DNA of 64,000 nt from Spirosoma aureum. Its GTDB lineage: Bacteria > Bacteroidota > Bacteroidia > Cytophagales > Spirosomataceae. Below are positions 51,526 through 60,964 of the stretch, one piece after another. Location: assembly GCF_011604685.1 (NCBI RefSeq), contig NZ_CP050063.1, positions 4,982,501 through 5,046,500 of the forward strand, read 5' to 3'. The notes below the pieces were generated by a model, which had not been told where the DNA came from, searched no databases, and saw nothing but the letters and a program-made list of their open reading frames with translations. The number at the start of each line of letters is the position of its first letter. Positions within the stretch are counted from its first letter, which is position 1. Both the position numbers and the translations under genes were made by a program.

Positions 51526-51930
51526 ATGAAACGTCTGATCACATTTCGCAATTCACTGGCCATTAGCTGGCCGACGTATTCAGCCATTCTGCTGAGCTGG
51601 CTGGAGCAGGTTGGCACCTGGGTGCTGACGCTGGGTGTCGATTGGACCAAATTGCCCTGGGCTTTTGCGGGGGCAACGATCGCTACCCTGAAGGGAAAAA
51701 AGGACGCCAATGGCCAGCCCATTCACAAACCATTCTGGGAATGGGCTTCCATTGCCATCAGTGGTACCGTTATCGCCATGGCAGGCTGGAAAGATGTCAT
51801 GAATTTTACCAAGCTCAGCCCTGAACTGAGTACGATAATAGCGGGACTCATTGGCTGGATACTGGCCGATTATGTCTTGAAACGAGCCAAAAAACAATTC
51901 GAAAACGACGAATTAACCCCCAAACCGTAA
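51526..51930 (+). CDS. Holin
   Basis: 134 residues with three membrane helices: YSAILLSWLEQVGTWVLTLG, FWEWASIAISGTVIAMAGW and IIAGLIGWILADYVL, with charged ends (KRAKKQFENDE). Directly after the muramidase, so it most likely permeabilises the inner membrane for it. Confidence 0.65.
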   Translation: MKRLITFRNSLAISWPTYSAILLSWLEQVGTWVLTLGVDWTKLPWAFAGATIATLKGKKDANGQPIHKPFWEWASIAISGTVIAMAGWKDVMNFTKLSPELSTIIAGLIGWILADYVLKRAKKQFENDELTPKP

Positions 51931-51935
51931 CGACT

Positions 51936-52307
51936 ATGTTAGCCAATCCTTATTTCTGGCTGGGTGAACTGGGTCTTGTCCTGTCCATCGTCAGCTGTGC
52001 CGTGCTGCTGCACCGTTCCCGCCACGGATCCTGGTATGAAATTATTCCACTATTCCTGATGCTCATTTTTAGCCTGGCCATACTGGTGCAACCCGCCATC
52101 TGGACCCTTAAACATACCATTCCGGCTATACCCTATCTGTATCGACTGGCTGTTGGGCTGGTGCTCGCCAGCCGGGTCTGGACAATCCGGATCAAAAGCA
52201 AGCCGAAGGAAATCCTCGAAATGGACCGGGTGATGAAGTGGTCCAGCATCACCCTTACCCTACTGGTAGCCTATATTGTCTATCGCATTCGCCACCTGGG
52301 CCGATGA
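51936..52307 (+). CDS. Small membrane protein of the lysis/tail junction
   Basis: 123 residues, three or four membrane helices (LGLVLSIVSCAVLL, IIPLFLMLIFSLAILVQ, YLYRLAVGLVLASRV, WSSITLTLLVAYIVY). Five bases after the holin. Possibly a second holin or antiholin. Overlaps the next start by four bases. Confidence 0.5.
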   Translation: MLANPYFWLGELGLVLSIVSCAVLLHRSRHGSWYEIIPLFLMLIFSLAILVQPAIWTLKHTIPAIPYLYRLAVGLVLASRVWTIRIKSKPKEILEMDRVMKWSSITLTLLVAYIVYRIRHLGR

Positions 52308-53185
52308 ATACCCTGGAACTGTACATTAAAGGGAAACTGCATCGCTTCAGCGGGCCGTCCAGCTGGTCCGAATTGTCGAATCAGCAGGCCGTTTCATTAA
52401 TGCGACTGCGGGCGCAGGTACAGACAAAACCCGAAACCCTGTTTGTGGCCATCAAGCTGCTCTATGGCATGAACCACCGCCAGCAACAGTGGCTGTTCGA
52501 CGAACGCTTCCTACGCCGAAAAAAGCTTGATGAGGAGTCCATACTGCTCACCCTGGATATGGGACAGCAGCTGCTGGATTCCCTTGACTGGATTGGTCAG
52601 GACGATTCAGCGGCCAGTTTCCCAGCCAGCTTCCAGCTTTACGATTATCAGTTTGGCACACCCCGGATCTGGCTGAAGCGGCTGCTTCACAAACAGCGAT
52701 ACGCTGGCCCCAAAGCGGCTCTCTCCAGCTGCACCTTTGCCGAGTTTATGTTTGCTGACAAAGCGTTTCGGGAAGGCAAACTGGCCCTGATGGCAGCCAT
52801 TCTCTACCGACCAGTACTGATAGATGCCCCTGAGGAGCCACAGCCACTCGACCGGGATGGTATCGAAGCGCGCGCGCGTTTATTTGCCCGGCTCGATGCA
52901 GCCCTGCTGGAACGAATTGCGTTCGCCTATGGATCCACGCTACTGCTGCTGCAACGCAGTTTTGGTTTGGTCTTTCCCCAAAAAACAGAATCGGATACGA
53001 CCGCCAAAAAGTCAAAAAAAGCGGGCAACTGGCTCGACGTAGCCATTGGCATGGCCAAGCTCGATGTGACCAAGGTAGCCCTGGTTGAAAAAACCAATCT
53101 GTACCTGGCCCTGAAAGTATTAAATGAACAGTTGTGGCAGGCCGAAGAGATGGAGCGGCAACTGGAAAAAATGAAAACAAAATGA
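52304..53185 (+). CDS. Hypothetical tail assembly-type protein
   Basis: 293 residues from ATG 52304. Mainly helical: SWSELSNQQAVSLMRLRAQV at the start, AALLERIAFAYGSTLLLLQ and a coiled C-terminus (NEQLWQAEEMERQLEKMKTK). The length and position before tail genes fit a tail assembly chaperone, but no motif proves it. Confidence 0.45.
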   Translation: MNTLELYIKGKLHRFSGPSSWSELSNQQAVSLMRLRAQVQTKPETLFVAIKLLYGMNHRQQQWLFDERFLRRKKLDEESILLTLDMGQQLLDSLDWIGQDDSAASFPASFQLYDYQFGTPRIWLKRLLHKQRYAGPKAALSSCTFAEFMFADKAFREGKLALMAAILYRPVLIDAPEEPQPLDRDGIEARARLFARLDAALLERIAFAYGSTLLLLQRSFGLVFPQKTESDTTAKKSKKAGNWLDVAIGMAKLDVTKVALVEKTNLYLALKVLNEQLWQAEEMERQLEKMKTK

Positions 53186-53691
53186 GCGAACAGGAATACA
53201 TCGACTATTTTGAGTACCTGGCTCGACAGCATAAGGCGCTGCTGCACACGGATACGGAGCCTCGTTTTTACGTCCTAAGGGATGACAACCGGGCCGATCT
53301 GGAGCAGGCCGTGCGCAGTAAACTACTGTTACCCGCCCTGGTGCTGGATCAGTATTATGATGATCTGGACCGCTCCAGTGATAATTTTCGGGCAACCATT
53401 CTGGGTGGTCTGTCCGTACTGGTTAAATGTAAAAAGCAGGATCCGGATGATGTACGGCGAGCACGCGCGGAAGCCCGTCAGCTGGCGCTATCCTTTATCA
53501 ACCGTATGTACCGCGATTGCCGGCATCCCAATGGAATTCTAGCGAGTAAACGAATAAATCCTTCGATGCAATTCCAGGGCGAGCCAGCACCCATACTGGC
53601 CGAAATCGCTACCGGGTGGGGCTATCCATTTGAATGGTCCATGCCTACTTCTGTAGCGGTCAGCCCCGACGACTGGGCCGATCTGCCCTAG
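53182..53691 (+). CDS. Hypothetical tail-region protein
   Basis: 169 residues, ATGA overlap upstream. Helical N-terminal half (YIDYFEYLARQHKALLHTD) and a C-terminal loop region. Ends just before promoter E. Not recognised. Confidence 0.45.
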   Translation: MSEQEYIDYFEYLARQHKALLHTDTEPRFYVLRDDNRADLEQAVRSKLLLPALVLDQYYDDLDRSSDNFRATILGGLSVLVKCKKQDPDDVRRARAEARQLALSFINRMYRDCRHPNGILASKRINPSMQFQGEPAPILAEIATGWGYPFEWSMPTSVAVSPDDWADLP

Positions 53692-53694
53692 TCT

Positions 53695-53741
53695 GTCATC
53701 ACGCCTGTAACGGGCCAGTGCCGGCTTAGCTGACAATTTCG
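53695..53741 (+). promoter_or_regulatory. Late promoter element, copy E
   Basis: gtcatcacgcctgtaac at 53695-53711, 22-bp spacer, CAATTTCG at 53734-53741, five bases before ATG 53747. Serves the tail/fibre genes to the window edge. Confidence 0.65.
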
Positions 53742-53746
53742 CAGCT

Positions 53747-55708
53747 ATGCCAGTGACTCTTCTCAGCACGCCCGATGATTTTGCCCTGACCCGTGGAGGC
53801 CGCATGGTCTTTCAGTTCCAGGGATCAGGCCAGCAGGCAACGCTCGGTACCCAGGCCCAGAATTTTATTAATTTTTCAGGACCCGTACTGGCCGGTACAG
53901 TGATTCGGCTTAAATGGAATGGCACTGAACATTCCATCATCGCCCGCACGAGTCCAACCGAGGCCAACGAGTTTCCGGCGGGCGATGGCTCAGCGGACTA
54001 TGTTGACTCCCTGCTGGAGTTCTTTCAGACCTATTTTCCCTTTTACGAGGATTTTACGGCCGAACGGCTTGATTTTATCAACCTGCATCAGATTGTGCTG
54101 GCCAGCAAAAAGCCAGGCGCTCAATACAACATTTCTGCACCAGCGGTCAGCAATGCCATCGAGGTCGTGGTCGGTACACCCGGTGCGGATCCGATCGTTC
54201 GCGAGCAGTATGGTGTCTATGCTGAGGTATGGGTCAAACGCCCAGATGAAACTACATTCAACCGCATTTTTGCGCCCACCATTGCCTGCAATACCCTCGG
54301 CATTGCGACCATGGACGTGGGCAAAATTCTGCACGCCCAGTTAGGACCCGACTGGCCCACCTGGAGTTTCAACCAGCCGGCTGGTTCCACCAATTCGCAG
54401 CTCAGCTACTACGTCACCTACGCCGAGTCGTTTGGCCAGCCCCAGCAGGTCGGCAAGATCCAGAAAGACGATGTGCGCCAGGCTTATTTTGGGGGTGCTG
54501 ATTACCAACATCAGGCTGGCACTGGTTTTGAACTGGCCAGCTTTGTCGCTAGCCAGTCCGATTCCGGAACGGATCGGGCTCTTCGCCTGGGTGGTTTTAC
54601 GCGTTATGTACGGGCCGAAGAACCCCAGTTCTTGACCTTTCTCAATACCCGTGCCGATCGGACAGGTGTTGTGCTGGAAGTCAAACTGACCTTTGCCGAT
54701 AATTCCGTTGAATTATTCTACAACCGGTATGCGCAACAAGCCTGGCCACTGGGCAGTAAAATCACGTATGCAGTCGGTTTCAATCAGCTCTCGATTGCCG
54801 ATCATATTTCGAGTAATGAAACCCTGGTCGAGTATTCTGTTCGACTAAGCAATCAGAACGCCACAGCTTATTACTCGACCAGCTATCGGTTTGTCATCAA
54901 TAGCCGCTATGAAGCGTATACCCGCTATTTCGCTTACCTGAGTAGTTTGGGTGCAGTGGAAACGCTGGCCACCTTTGGCAAGGGTTCCTATGAGCTGAAC
55001 CGGTTTTACGAAGAAGCTCAGCGTTATCAGCCTGCGCATTATGATGCCCAGTTGGGTCAGTATGAACAGTACGACGTGGCCATCCAGCAATCGCTCGAAG
55101 TCACGACGGGGTACCGTCCGCAGGCCGAACTACGGCTCTGGAATGATTTCTACCGCTCGCCCTACCTGTTTCACATGCAGGTTCTCAAGGTGCTGCCCAT
55201 TGCCCTGGTTAGTAAATCCATTAAGCAGGGTAAGGATGGCGCAAACCAGTTTGCCCACTCATTTCAGTTCGTCTACCGCTGGAAAGATGACTTCTTCACT
55301 GCTGAAGACGATCCCGAATTAATTGGGGATGGAGTGCCACCCATTGGTCTGGAGCCAGCCGGCCCCATTACCATCGAGCAGCCGACAGTGGTCGACAGCG
55401 TCGATCACACCGTGCCGGACGTGGTTCGGGGCATCACCGATCAGAAAGTTGCTAACTGGAACCAGGCCTACGCCTGGGGCTCGCATGCCGCCCAGGGCTA
55501 TCTGACCCAGGCGACCGGCTCCCAGCTCTTCTACCGCAAGGATACCAAGATCGACTACCAGGATGACCTGATCAACAAGCCCTTTAGCCGCGATTCGGCG
55601 GGACTTTCCGACGTGCTGACGGCGAAAGAAACCAAAAAACTTCTCAAAAATACACTCGGCATTCGGCCCGTCCTGACCAGCTGGACGGGCAATGTAGAGC
55701 CGCAATAA
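53747..55708 (+). CDS. Large tail/baseplate protein
   Basis: 653 residues, beta-rich with repeated aromatic strands. Residues about 560-640 contain DQKVANWNQAYAWGSHAAQG and TKIDYQDDLINKPF, typical of a distal trimerising tail-fibre section. First gene under promoter E. Likely a tail tip or fibre-attachment protein. Confidence 0.55.
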   Translation: MPVTLLSTPDDFALTRGGRMVFQFQGSGQQATLGTQAQNFINFSGPVLAGTVIRLKWNGTEHSIIARTSPTEANEFPAGDGSADYVDSLLEFFQTYFPFYEDFTAERLDFINLHQIVLASKKPGAQYNISAPAVSNAIEVVVGTPGADPIVREQYGVYAEVWVKRPDETTFNRIFAPTIACNTLGIATMDVGKILHAQLGPDWPTWSFNQPAGSTNSQLSYYVTYAESFGQPQQVGKIQKDDVRQAYFGGADYQHQAGTGFELASFVASQSDSGTDRALRLGGFTRYVRAEEPQFLTFLNTRADRTGVVLEVKLTFADNSVELFYNRYAQQAWPLGSKITYAVGFNQLSIADHISSNETLVEYSVRLSNQNATAYYSTSYRFVINSRYEAYTRYFAYLSSLGAVETLATFGKGSYELNRFYEEAQRYQPAHYDAQLGQYEQYDVAIQQSLEVTTGYRPQAELRLWNDFYRSPYLFHMQVLKVLPIALVSKSIKQGKDGANQFAHSFQFVYRWKDDFFTAEDDPELIGDGVPPIGLEPAGPITIEQPTVVDSVDHTVPDVVRGITDQKVANWNQAYAWGSHAAQGYLTQATGSQLFYRKDTKIDYQDDLINKPFSRDSAGLSDVLTAKETKKLLKNTLGIRPVLTSWTGNVEPQ

Positions 55709-55712
55709 GACT

Positions 55713-58700
55713 ATGGCAGGCATTCGCTGTGACACCCCCATCGGCGCTGACTGGGAATACTCCCTCGATCAGCTCAACTGGCAAGCCTCGAACAAATTCT
55801 TCGAGCTGCCTTCGGGTGATCCGTTTGTGCTCGGCACGGTTTATACCGTTTACTGTCGAAACGTTACGGCCGAGCTGACGGCTGATCGCCAGATCCCCTT
55901 TGGCGAGGCCAGCTCCGAGTCGCTCATCGCCCTGGTCAAGCTCCTGGACTCTTTACAAAAGGATGGGCTGCTGCATGTGTTGCTGACGGCCATCCGGCCT
56001 GAAACGACCCTGCTCATCGCGGCGGCCCTGAACGCGATCGGCTTTAACTCCGGCTCGACGACCACTGTTCTGGAGATCGATGACTGCGGCTGCGATGAAG
56101 AAGCGGAAGGTGGGCTATCGGCCGGCATCATCACCAATCTGTACCTGGCTCCGCTGGCCGTATCGCCCCACAATACCGACTTTCTGGGTACGGGCACCAA
56201 TTTGTTTAATAAGCTCTCCCGGCTTAATCAGTCGGGCAAGTTTATCGACAATACGGGCACCGTCCACGAGAATCAGCCCAACTACACCATCTCCCATCCG
56301 ATGCTGGTCAAAGGGGATACCTGGTACACGCCCTCCTCAGATACGACTGATCCGACGGGCAACCGGCAGATGGTCGCTTATTTTTCGGCTACGGGAGCCA
56401 AACTGGATGGAGCCTCCAACGTGCGCACGGAAGATAAATTCCGAACACCACCGGGCTGCGTGTACATTCTCTGCACGGTGCCGAACAACATCCTGCACTC
56501 GTTTCAGGTGCAGGAAGGCGAAACGGCGACCGATTACGAGAATTTTAAACTGATATTTCCGGGGGAAACCACCCAGCAGGCCCTCATTTCGGCCCGCGCC
56601 AGTCAGGCACTTTTATTGGGCCAGATCAACCAGGCCCGTTTTACGACCGGCCGGAATCTATTCGATAAAGACAGCGAGCTGATTCAGGCGGGCCGATTCA
56701 TCGATGAGAAAGGTGTCTACAGTGCTGATCCAACCAACTCGGTTTCCCACCCCATTTTCGTCAACGGGGATACGGCCTATACAGCCAGTTTCAAATCCTT
56801 TATTTCCTTTTACGATCAGCTGGGTCGGCACGTCGGTGGCGAACGCTTTGATCGGGATGACTTTACGTTCACCACGCCCGGCAACGCAAAATTTGCGCTG
56901 GTCACCGTTCCGGACGAGCTCTTTGACAGCTTTCTGTTTGTCGAAGGCGAAGAGCTGGGCGACTACGAGCCATTTGTGCAGATCGTCAAGGGCAAAACCC
57001 TGGGCGAAGCAGCCATCGATCTGAAAGCTTCGCAGGCCATCGCCCTCGTCGAGCGGGGCACCCTGAATCTATTTAAAGCGGCCAGCCGCTTTACGCAGAC
57101 TGGCCGCTACATCACCAACACCGGCCTGTACGTAGCCGATTCGACCTATACGGTATCGCACTTAATCAAAGTGTCGGCGCTGAGCTGGTACACGCCCAGC
57201 TACAAAACCTTTGTGGCCTTTTTCGATGCGGCCGGCAATCTGATCCCCTCGGATGTGGGGGTGTATAACCGGCCGACGGATAAATTCTTCACGCCAGCCC
57301 TGACCGAATACCTGCTGATTGCGGTACCCATCGAGATCCTCGCCAGCTTCATGCTGGTGGCTGGCCAGGTGTTGCCGGCTACCTATCAGCCTTTTGTCCC
57401 CCTTCTCGAATCCATTCTGCCCACCACGCTGGGCATCAAACAAACAGCACTCGACGCAAAACAGATGGCTGAAAGCTTCACCGACGAAATTATTTATTCC
57501 ATCAATTTATTCAACAAGGCCGATTCCGACCTAATCAATGACAAGCTGATTAATGAAAACAGCGTACTGGAAGATTTTGCTGACGTATCGGTCGGCGGCT
57601 TTATTCCGGTAGAACCCAACACCTGGTATACCCCCACCGATCTGTTGGGCATCGGCTGGTTTACCGAAGACAAAGAACCTCTTGGAAATGCTCCCCGCTA
57701 TGATCGGGGCACGGCCAAATTTCAGACCACCGACAAAGTCGCCTTTATTCGGCCCACAGTTTATACGGCCAATCTGGACAGCTTCATGCTGGTGAAAGGC
57801 CAGACGCTGCCCGCCCGCTATATCCCCTGGTACAAAAAATACAAGGGAACTACCCAGGACGGCTCGCAGGCACTGGCCATTGCCGAAAGCATCAACGCGC
57901 TGCTGATTCCCACCGCCAACCTGTTTAACCGCCGGGATGGCTCCATCCTGACCGGCCAGTACATCAACAACGAGGGATTTCTGGGGGCTTTCCTGACCAC
58001 CAGCGTCACCCACTTTATTAAAGTTAAAGCCTCCACCTGGTACACCCCCTCGGAGGTCGGCAACTTCATTGCCTACTTCGATGAGAACTTCCAGCGCCTG
58101 GGTGAGGGGGCGTTGACCAGTCGGCCAGCGGCCAAATTCCAGACGACCAGCGAAACGGCCTACATCCGGGCCACCTTCAATACAGCCAACCGGAACACCT
58201 ACATGATCGTGGAGGGCCAGTTTGATCTGCCGATGGCTTACATCGAATACGGCAGCTTCCTGGATCCCCAGGTCAAGGTCAGCACGGCGGCTTTTGGTAA
58301 AACCGAGATCGTTTTCGGCACGTCCATTCCGGCTGGATCGGGCTATCACGAATTAGCCTGCCGGGCGCTGGGCATGACCTGCATCAATAAGGCCGTGCCC
58401 AGTTCATCGGTACGCATCAAGGATCGGTCAGGCGGTGTTGGGGGTGCAAACTGGCAGAACATCGCCTATGCCTGGGCGCATACCCTGGCGGAAAAAGCCG
58501 CCCTGATTTCGGGCTGGGCAGCCCTTCGCTCGGCCAACCTGGGCAACACCAACTGGGCATCGGCTCCGACGTCGTTTACCTCGGGCGAGCAGGCATTTAT
58601 CCTGAGTTGCAGCTACGAGAGCAACCTGACGCCCTACCTGAACGGTACCTATGCGATGCCCGATGTGTTTGTGCTATCGGTTTTGTACAATGATCAGTTT

Positions 58701-59177
58701 TTGGGGGAAATCGAGGCGGAATGGTTGGCTGATCCGACCGATACCGAGATTGCGAACCGAACCACTGCGTTTGGGGCCATTACCTACATCATTGATTACA
58801 TCCGGGGCCTGCAACCCCGTGCCAAGATTGTTTTGGAGGGGCATTACGCCGACAAGAAAACCCCCAAAGTTGCCCAATTACAGCAGAAGGTAGCGGCCTA
58901 TCACTGCATTGATATTTGGGAGATCTGGAAAAAACTGCCCTTCAACTTACGAAGAATCCCCAATACGCTGACCAACTGGGATGAAGAGCCCCATTTCAGC
59001 AACAAAGCCCTGGCTGAAGCGCAGGATCCCGGCTGTACCAGTCTGAACATGGATGGCATCCGGTTCTACATGCCGGACTGGGTGCATCCCTATTCGGATC
59101 CGGCTCATCTGGAGCCGGGCCACGCCAGCTACCTGATCGCGCATGAAGTGGAAACCCATTTAGCCACGACCTTCTAG
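55713..59177 (+). CDS. Tail fibre with five tandem repeats and SGNH esterase domain
   Basis: 1154 residues. Five repeats of about 140 residues start at about 165, 305, 447, 590 and 735, each with NLFNK-x-S-type opening and a W-Y-T-P strand (for example GDTWYTPSSD). From about 860 an SGNH hydrolase follows: nucleophile Ser871 in FGTSIPAGSGY, then DWVHPYSDPAH with Asp1122 and His1125. It probably binds and deacetylates a surface polysaccharide during infection. Its stop is immediately followed by the next ATG. Confidence 0.75.
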   Translation: MAGIRCDTPIGADWEYSLDQLNWQASNKFFELPSGDPFVLGTVYTVYCRNVTAELTADRQIPFGEASSESLIALVKLLDSLQKDGLLHVLLTAIRPETTLLIAAALNAIGFNSGSTTTVLEIDDCGCDEEAEGGLSAGIITNLYLAPLAVSPHNTDFLGTGTNLFNKLSRLNQSGKFIDNTGTVHENQPNYTISHPMLVKGDTWYTPSSDTTDPTGNRQMVAYFSATGAKLDGASNVRTEDKFRTPPGCVYILCTVPNNILHSFQVQEGETATDYENFKLIFPGETTQQALISARASQALLLGQINQARFTTGRNLFDKDSELIQAGRFIDEKGVYSADPTNSVSHPIFVNGDTAYTASFKSFISFYDQLGRHVGGERFDRDDFTFTTPGNAKFALVTVPDELFDSFLFVEGEELGDYEPFVQIVKGKTLGEAAIDLKASQAIALVERGTLNLFKAASRFTQTGRYITNTGLYVADSTYTVSHLIKVSALSWYTPSYKTFVAFFDAAGNLIPSDVGVYNRPTDKFFTPALTEYLLIAVPIEILASFMLVAGQVLPATYQPFVPLLESILPTTLGIKQTALDAKQMAESFTDEIIYSINLFNKADSDLINDKLINENSVLEDFADVSVGGFIPVEPNTWYTPTDLLGIGWFTEDKEPLGNAPRYDRGTAKFQTTDKVAFIRPTVYTANLDSFMLVKGQTLPARYIPWYKKYKGTTQDGSQALAIAESINALLIPTANLFNRRDGSILTGQYINNEGFLGAFLTTSVTHFIKVKASTWYTPSEVGNFIAYFDENFQRLGEGALTSRPAAKFQTTSETAYIRATFNTANRNTYMIVEGQFDLPMAYIEYGSFLDPQVKVSTAAFGKTEIVFGTSIPAGSGYHELACRALGMTCINKAVPSSSVRIKDRSGGVGGANWQNIAYAWAHTLAEKAALISGWAALRSANLGNTNWASAPTSFTSGEQAFILSCSYESNLTPYLNGTYAMPDVFVLSVLYNDQFLGEIEAEWLADPTDTEIANRTTAFGAITYIIDYIRGLQPRAKIVLEGHYADKKTPKVAQLQQKVAAYHCIDIWEIWKKLPFNLRRIPNTLTNWDEEPHFSNKALAEAQDPGCTSLNMDGIRFYMPDWVHPYSDPAHLEPGHASYLIAHEVETHLATTF

Positions 59178-60428
59178 ATGGCAAAGCGCAAGATCATAGA
59201 GGGCACCCTGAAGGTGATCAATACGACCACCAACGAAGTCCTTTCCAGCACGCCCGTGACCAAAGTGGTCAAAAAAGGGCAGGAAAGTCAATTCGTCAAG
59301 GGCACCACCAAAACCCCCGTTCCCTGCATGGCGGATTACTCGCCTGGCCGGGACCTGTATGGGCGTACGTTTGCGCAATTACCCAAGTGTGACTCCACGA
59401 CACCGACCGGCCAGCCGGACTATGTGTTTGGCGATACGTTTATTCTCACCGCCGGGGTGGCTCCGGTCAACTACCCACCCGTACCGGGCAGCTGGACGCC
59501 CGCGCCCGTTACGACGGCCGGCGATGTAACGGTGCCGGTCCCCGATGGTTTTTTTGTCGATCCGGAAGGCGATCCGGTCGTCCTGTCGGCCTTCATGCAG
59601 ACCGGCGCTGGTCTGGTGAGCAATCTCGAATTTGATGCCGATGCGGAAGAGTTCCGGCTAAAAGCTGCCCTGGCCGATGCAATTTACCTGATCCGGCTGT
59701 ATGGGAGCGATGGGCTGCATCCTGCGGTGCCCTATGATTTTGAGCTGGTCGTCAACCGGACCGTCGTCGTCAACCATGCACCGACCCTGGCTGCTCCAAT
59801 CGGTACGCTGAACGCCACGGTAGACGAAGCGTCCGTTTTCAACCTCTCACCGGGTACCCACTTTACCGATCCGGATGGGGATGCGCTGACCCATAGCCTT
59901 CAGTTTCATAACGGTACGGCCTACACCGGCACGCTACCCGCCTGGGCGTCGCTCGCTTCGGGTGTGCTGAGCCTGACTCCGCCAGACGAGGCTGATTATT
60001 TATTCCGCAGCATCGTAACCGATCCGGGCGGGTTAAGTGCGTTCGACAATTTCACGATTCATGCCACCGAGCCCGATCTGCCGGTGCTCAGCCAAATCCT
60101 GGCCGTTGATTTCCGCTACTTCCATAGTACCTCGGCAACCTTCCACTGGTATGTCAAAACCGATCTGGCTGCCGGTGTCGAGTACAACATCGAATGGCCA
60201 GCGCAAGGCGCCTATGCGGCACAGGCGAAACTGATTATCTGGCTGGTGGGCACAACCGTGGACGGGGATCCTGCCGGCTACCAAAAACTCTGTAGCCTGG
60301 TTCGGGACACCCCACCTGAATTTACGCTGTACCTGCGCACAGCGGATAATCGATCGATTGAACTCCCGCTGACCATCACCCGGCCGGTTGCCAACCAGGC
60401 CCGGCAAACCATTTATACCGCTCCGTAA
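59178..60428 (+). CDS. Cadherin-like/Ig-repeat tail protein
   Basis: 416 residues, no gap after the fibre gene. Residues about 190-300 are a cadherin-like domain (HFTDPDGDALTHSLQF, PPDEADYLFRSIVTDPGG). An N-terminal part has VKKGQESQFVKGTTKT and DYVFGDTFIL, a pattern seen again in the next gene (TVFGDTYVL). Surface-adhesion type; phage tail accessory by context. Confidence 0.6.
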   Translation: MAKRKIIEGTLKVINTTTNEVLSSTPVTKVVKKGQESQFVKGTTKTPVPCMADYSPGRDLYGRTFAQLPKCDSTTPTGQPDYVFGDTFILTAGVAPVNYPPVPGSWTPAPVTTAGDVTVPVPDGFFVDPEGDPVVLSAFMQTGAGLVSNLEFDADAEEFRLKAALADAIYLIRLYGSDGLHPAVPYDFELVVNRTVVVNHAPTLAAPIGTLNATVDEASVFNLSPGTHFTDPDGDALTHSLQFHNGTAYTGTLPAWASLASGVLSLTPPDEADYLFRSIVTDPGGLSAFDNFTIHATEPDLPVLSQILAVDFRYFHSTSATFHWYVKTDLAAGVEYNIEWPAQGAYAAQAKLIIWLVGTTVDGDPAGYQKLCSLVRDTPPEFTLYLRTADNRSIELPLTITRPVANQARQTIYTAP

Positions 60429-60439
60429 CCAACAGACTG

Positions 60440-60964
60440 ATGGCAACCAGAAACCTAAAATTCCTCGCCCTCGACATCGACACCAAGGAAATTGTCGAGC
60501 TCACCCGACAACAGGTCATTGACTACCTGGATCTAACCACACCGGTTCCTCCGGTAATTGACCCGCCCGTGATTGATCCGCCGGTTGTCGTGCCCCGCAA
60601 ACTGTATGGGGCTCCCCGTTCGCTGATCGGCAACTGGACCAATGATAAAGGCACTACCTATGGCGTCTATCTGGGGACAGGCATTACCACCAACCTGATC
60701 GTGGTTCTGGGCAGTGATCCGGATGCGTTCATGCCCGCCGGGTTCAACCTGGGCTACACCGTTTTGTCGGGAAAAACCAAACCTACTGGCCCTGAATCAC
60801 CCTGGGGCGTGAAAGCACCCGCTGGTTTTGTGCCGCCCCTGGAAGACTACGATGTGGTCAAATTCCCCGTCGATGGGGCAACCTATTACCGGCTCAAGGC
60901 TGGCTCTGCTTCCGTAAAAACCCTAGAAACCGTCTTCGGCGACACCTATGTCCTCAACAAGTAA
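60440..60964 (+). CDS. Hypothetical tail accessory protein
   Basis: 174 residues. Repeats of PPVIDPPVIDPPVVVP form a short rigid linker after an N-terminal domain; the C-terminus ends TVFGDTYVLNK. Overlaps the next gene by 17 bases. Not recognised. Confidence 0.5.
   Translation: MATRNLKFLALDIDTKEIVELTRQQVIDYLDLTTPVPPVIDPPVIDPPVVVPRKLYGAPRSLIGNWTNDKGTTYGVYLGTGITTNLIVVLGSDPDAFMPAGFNLGYTVLSGKTKPTGPESPWGVKAPAGFVPPLEDYDVVKFPVDGATYYRLKAGSASVKTLETVFGDTYVLNK

Noticed and set aside
57531..58349. 272-codon minus-strand frame opposite the fibre gene
   Set aside because: Antisense shadow of the repeat/SGNH region.
55713..59177. Possible diversity-generating retroelement at the fibre
   Set aside because: No reverse transcriptase and no template/variable repeat pair is visible; repeats are ordinary domain duplications.
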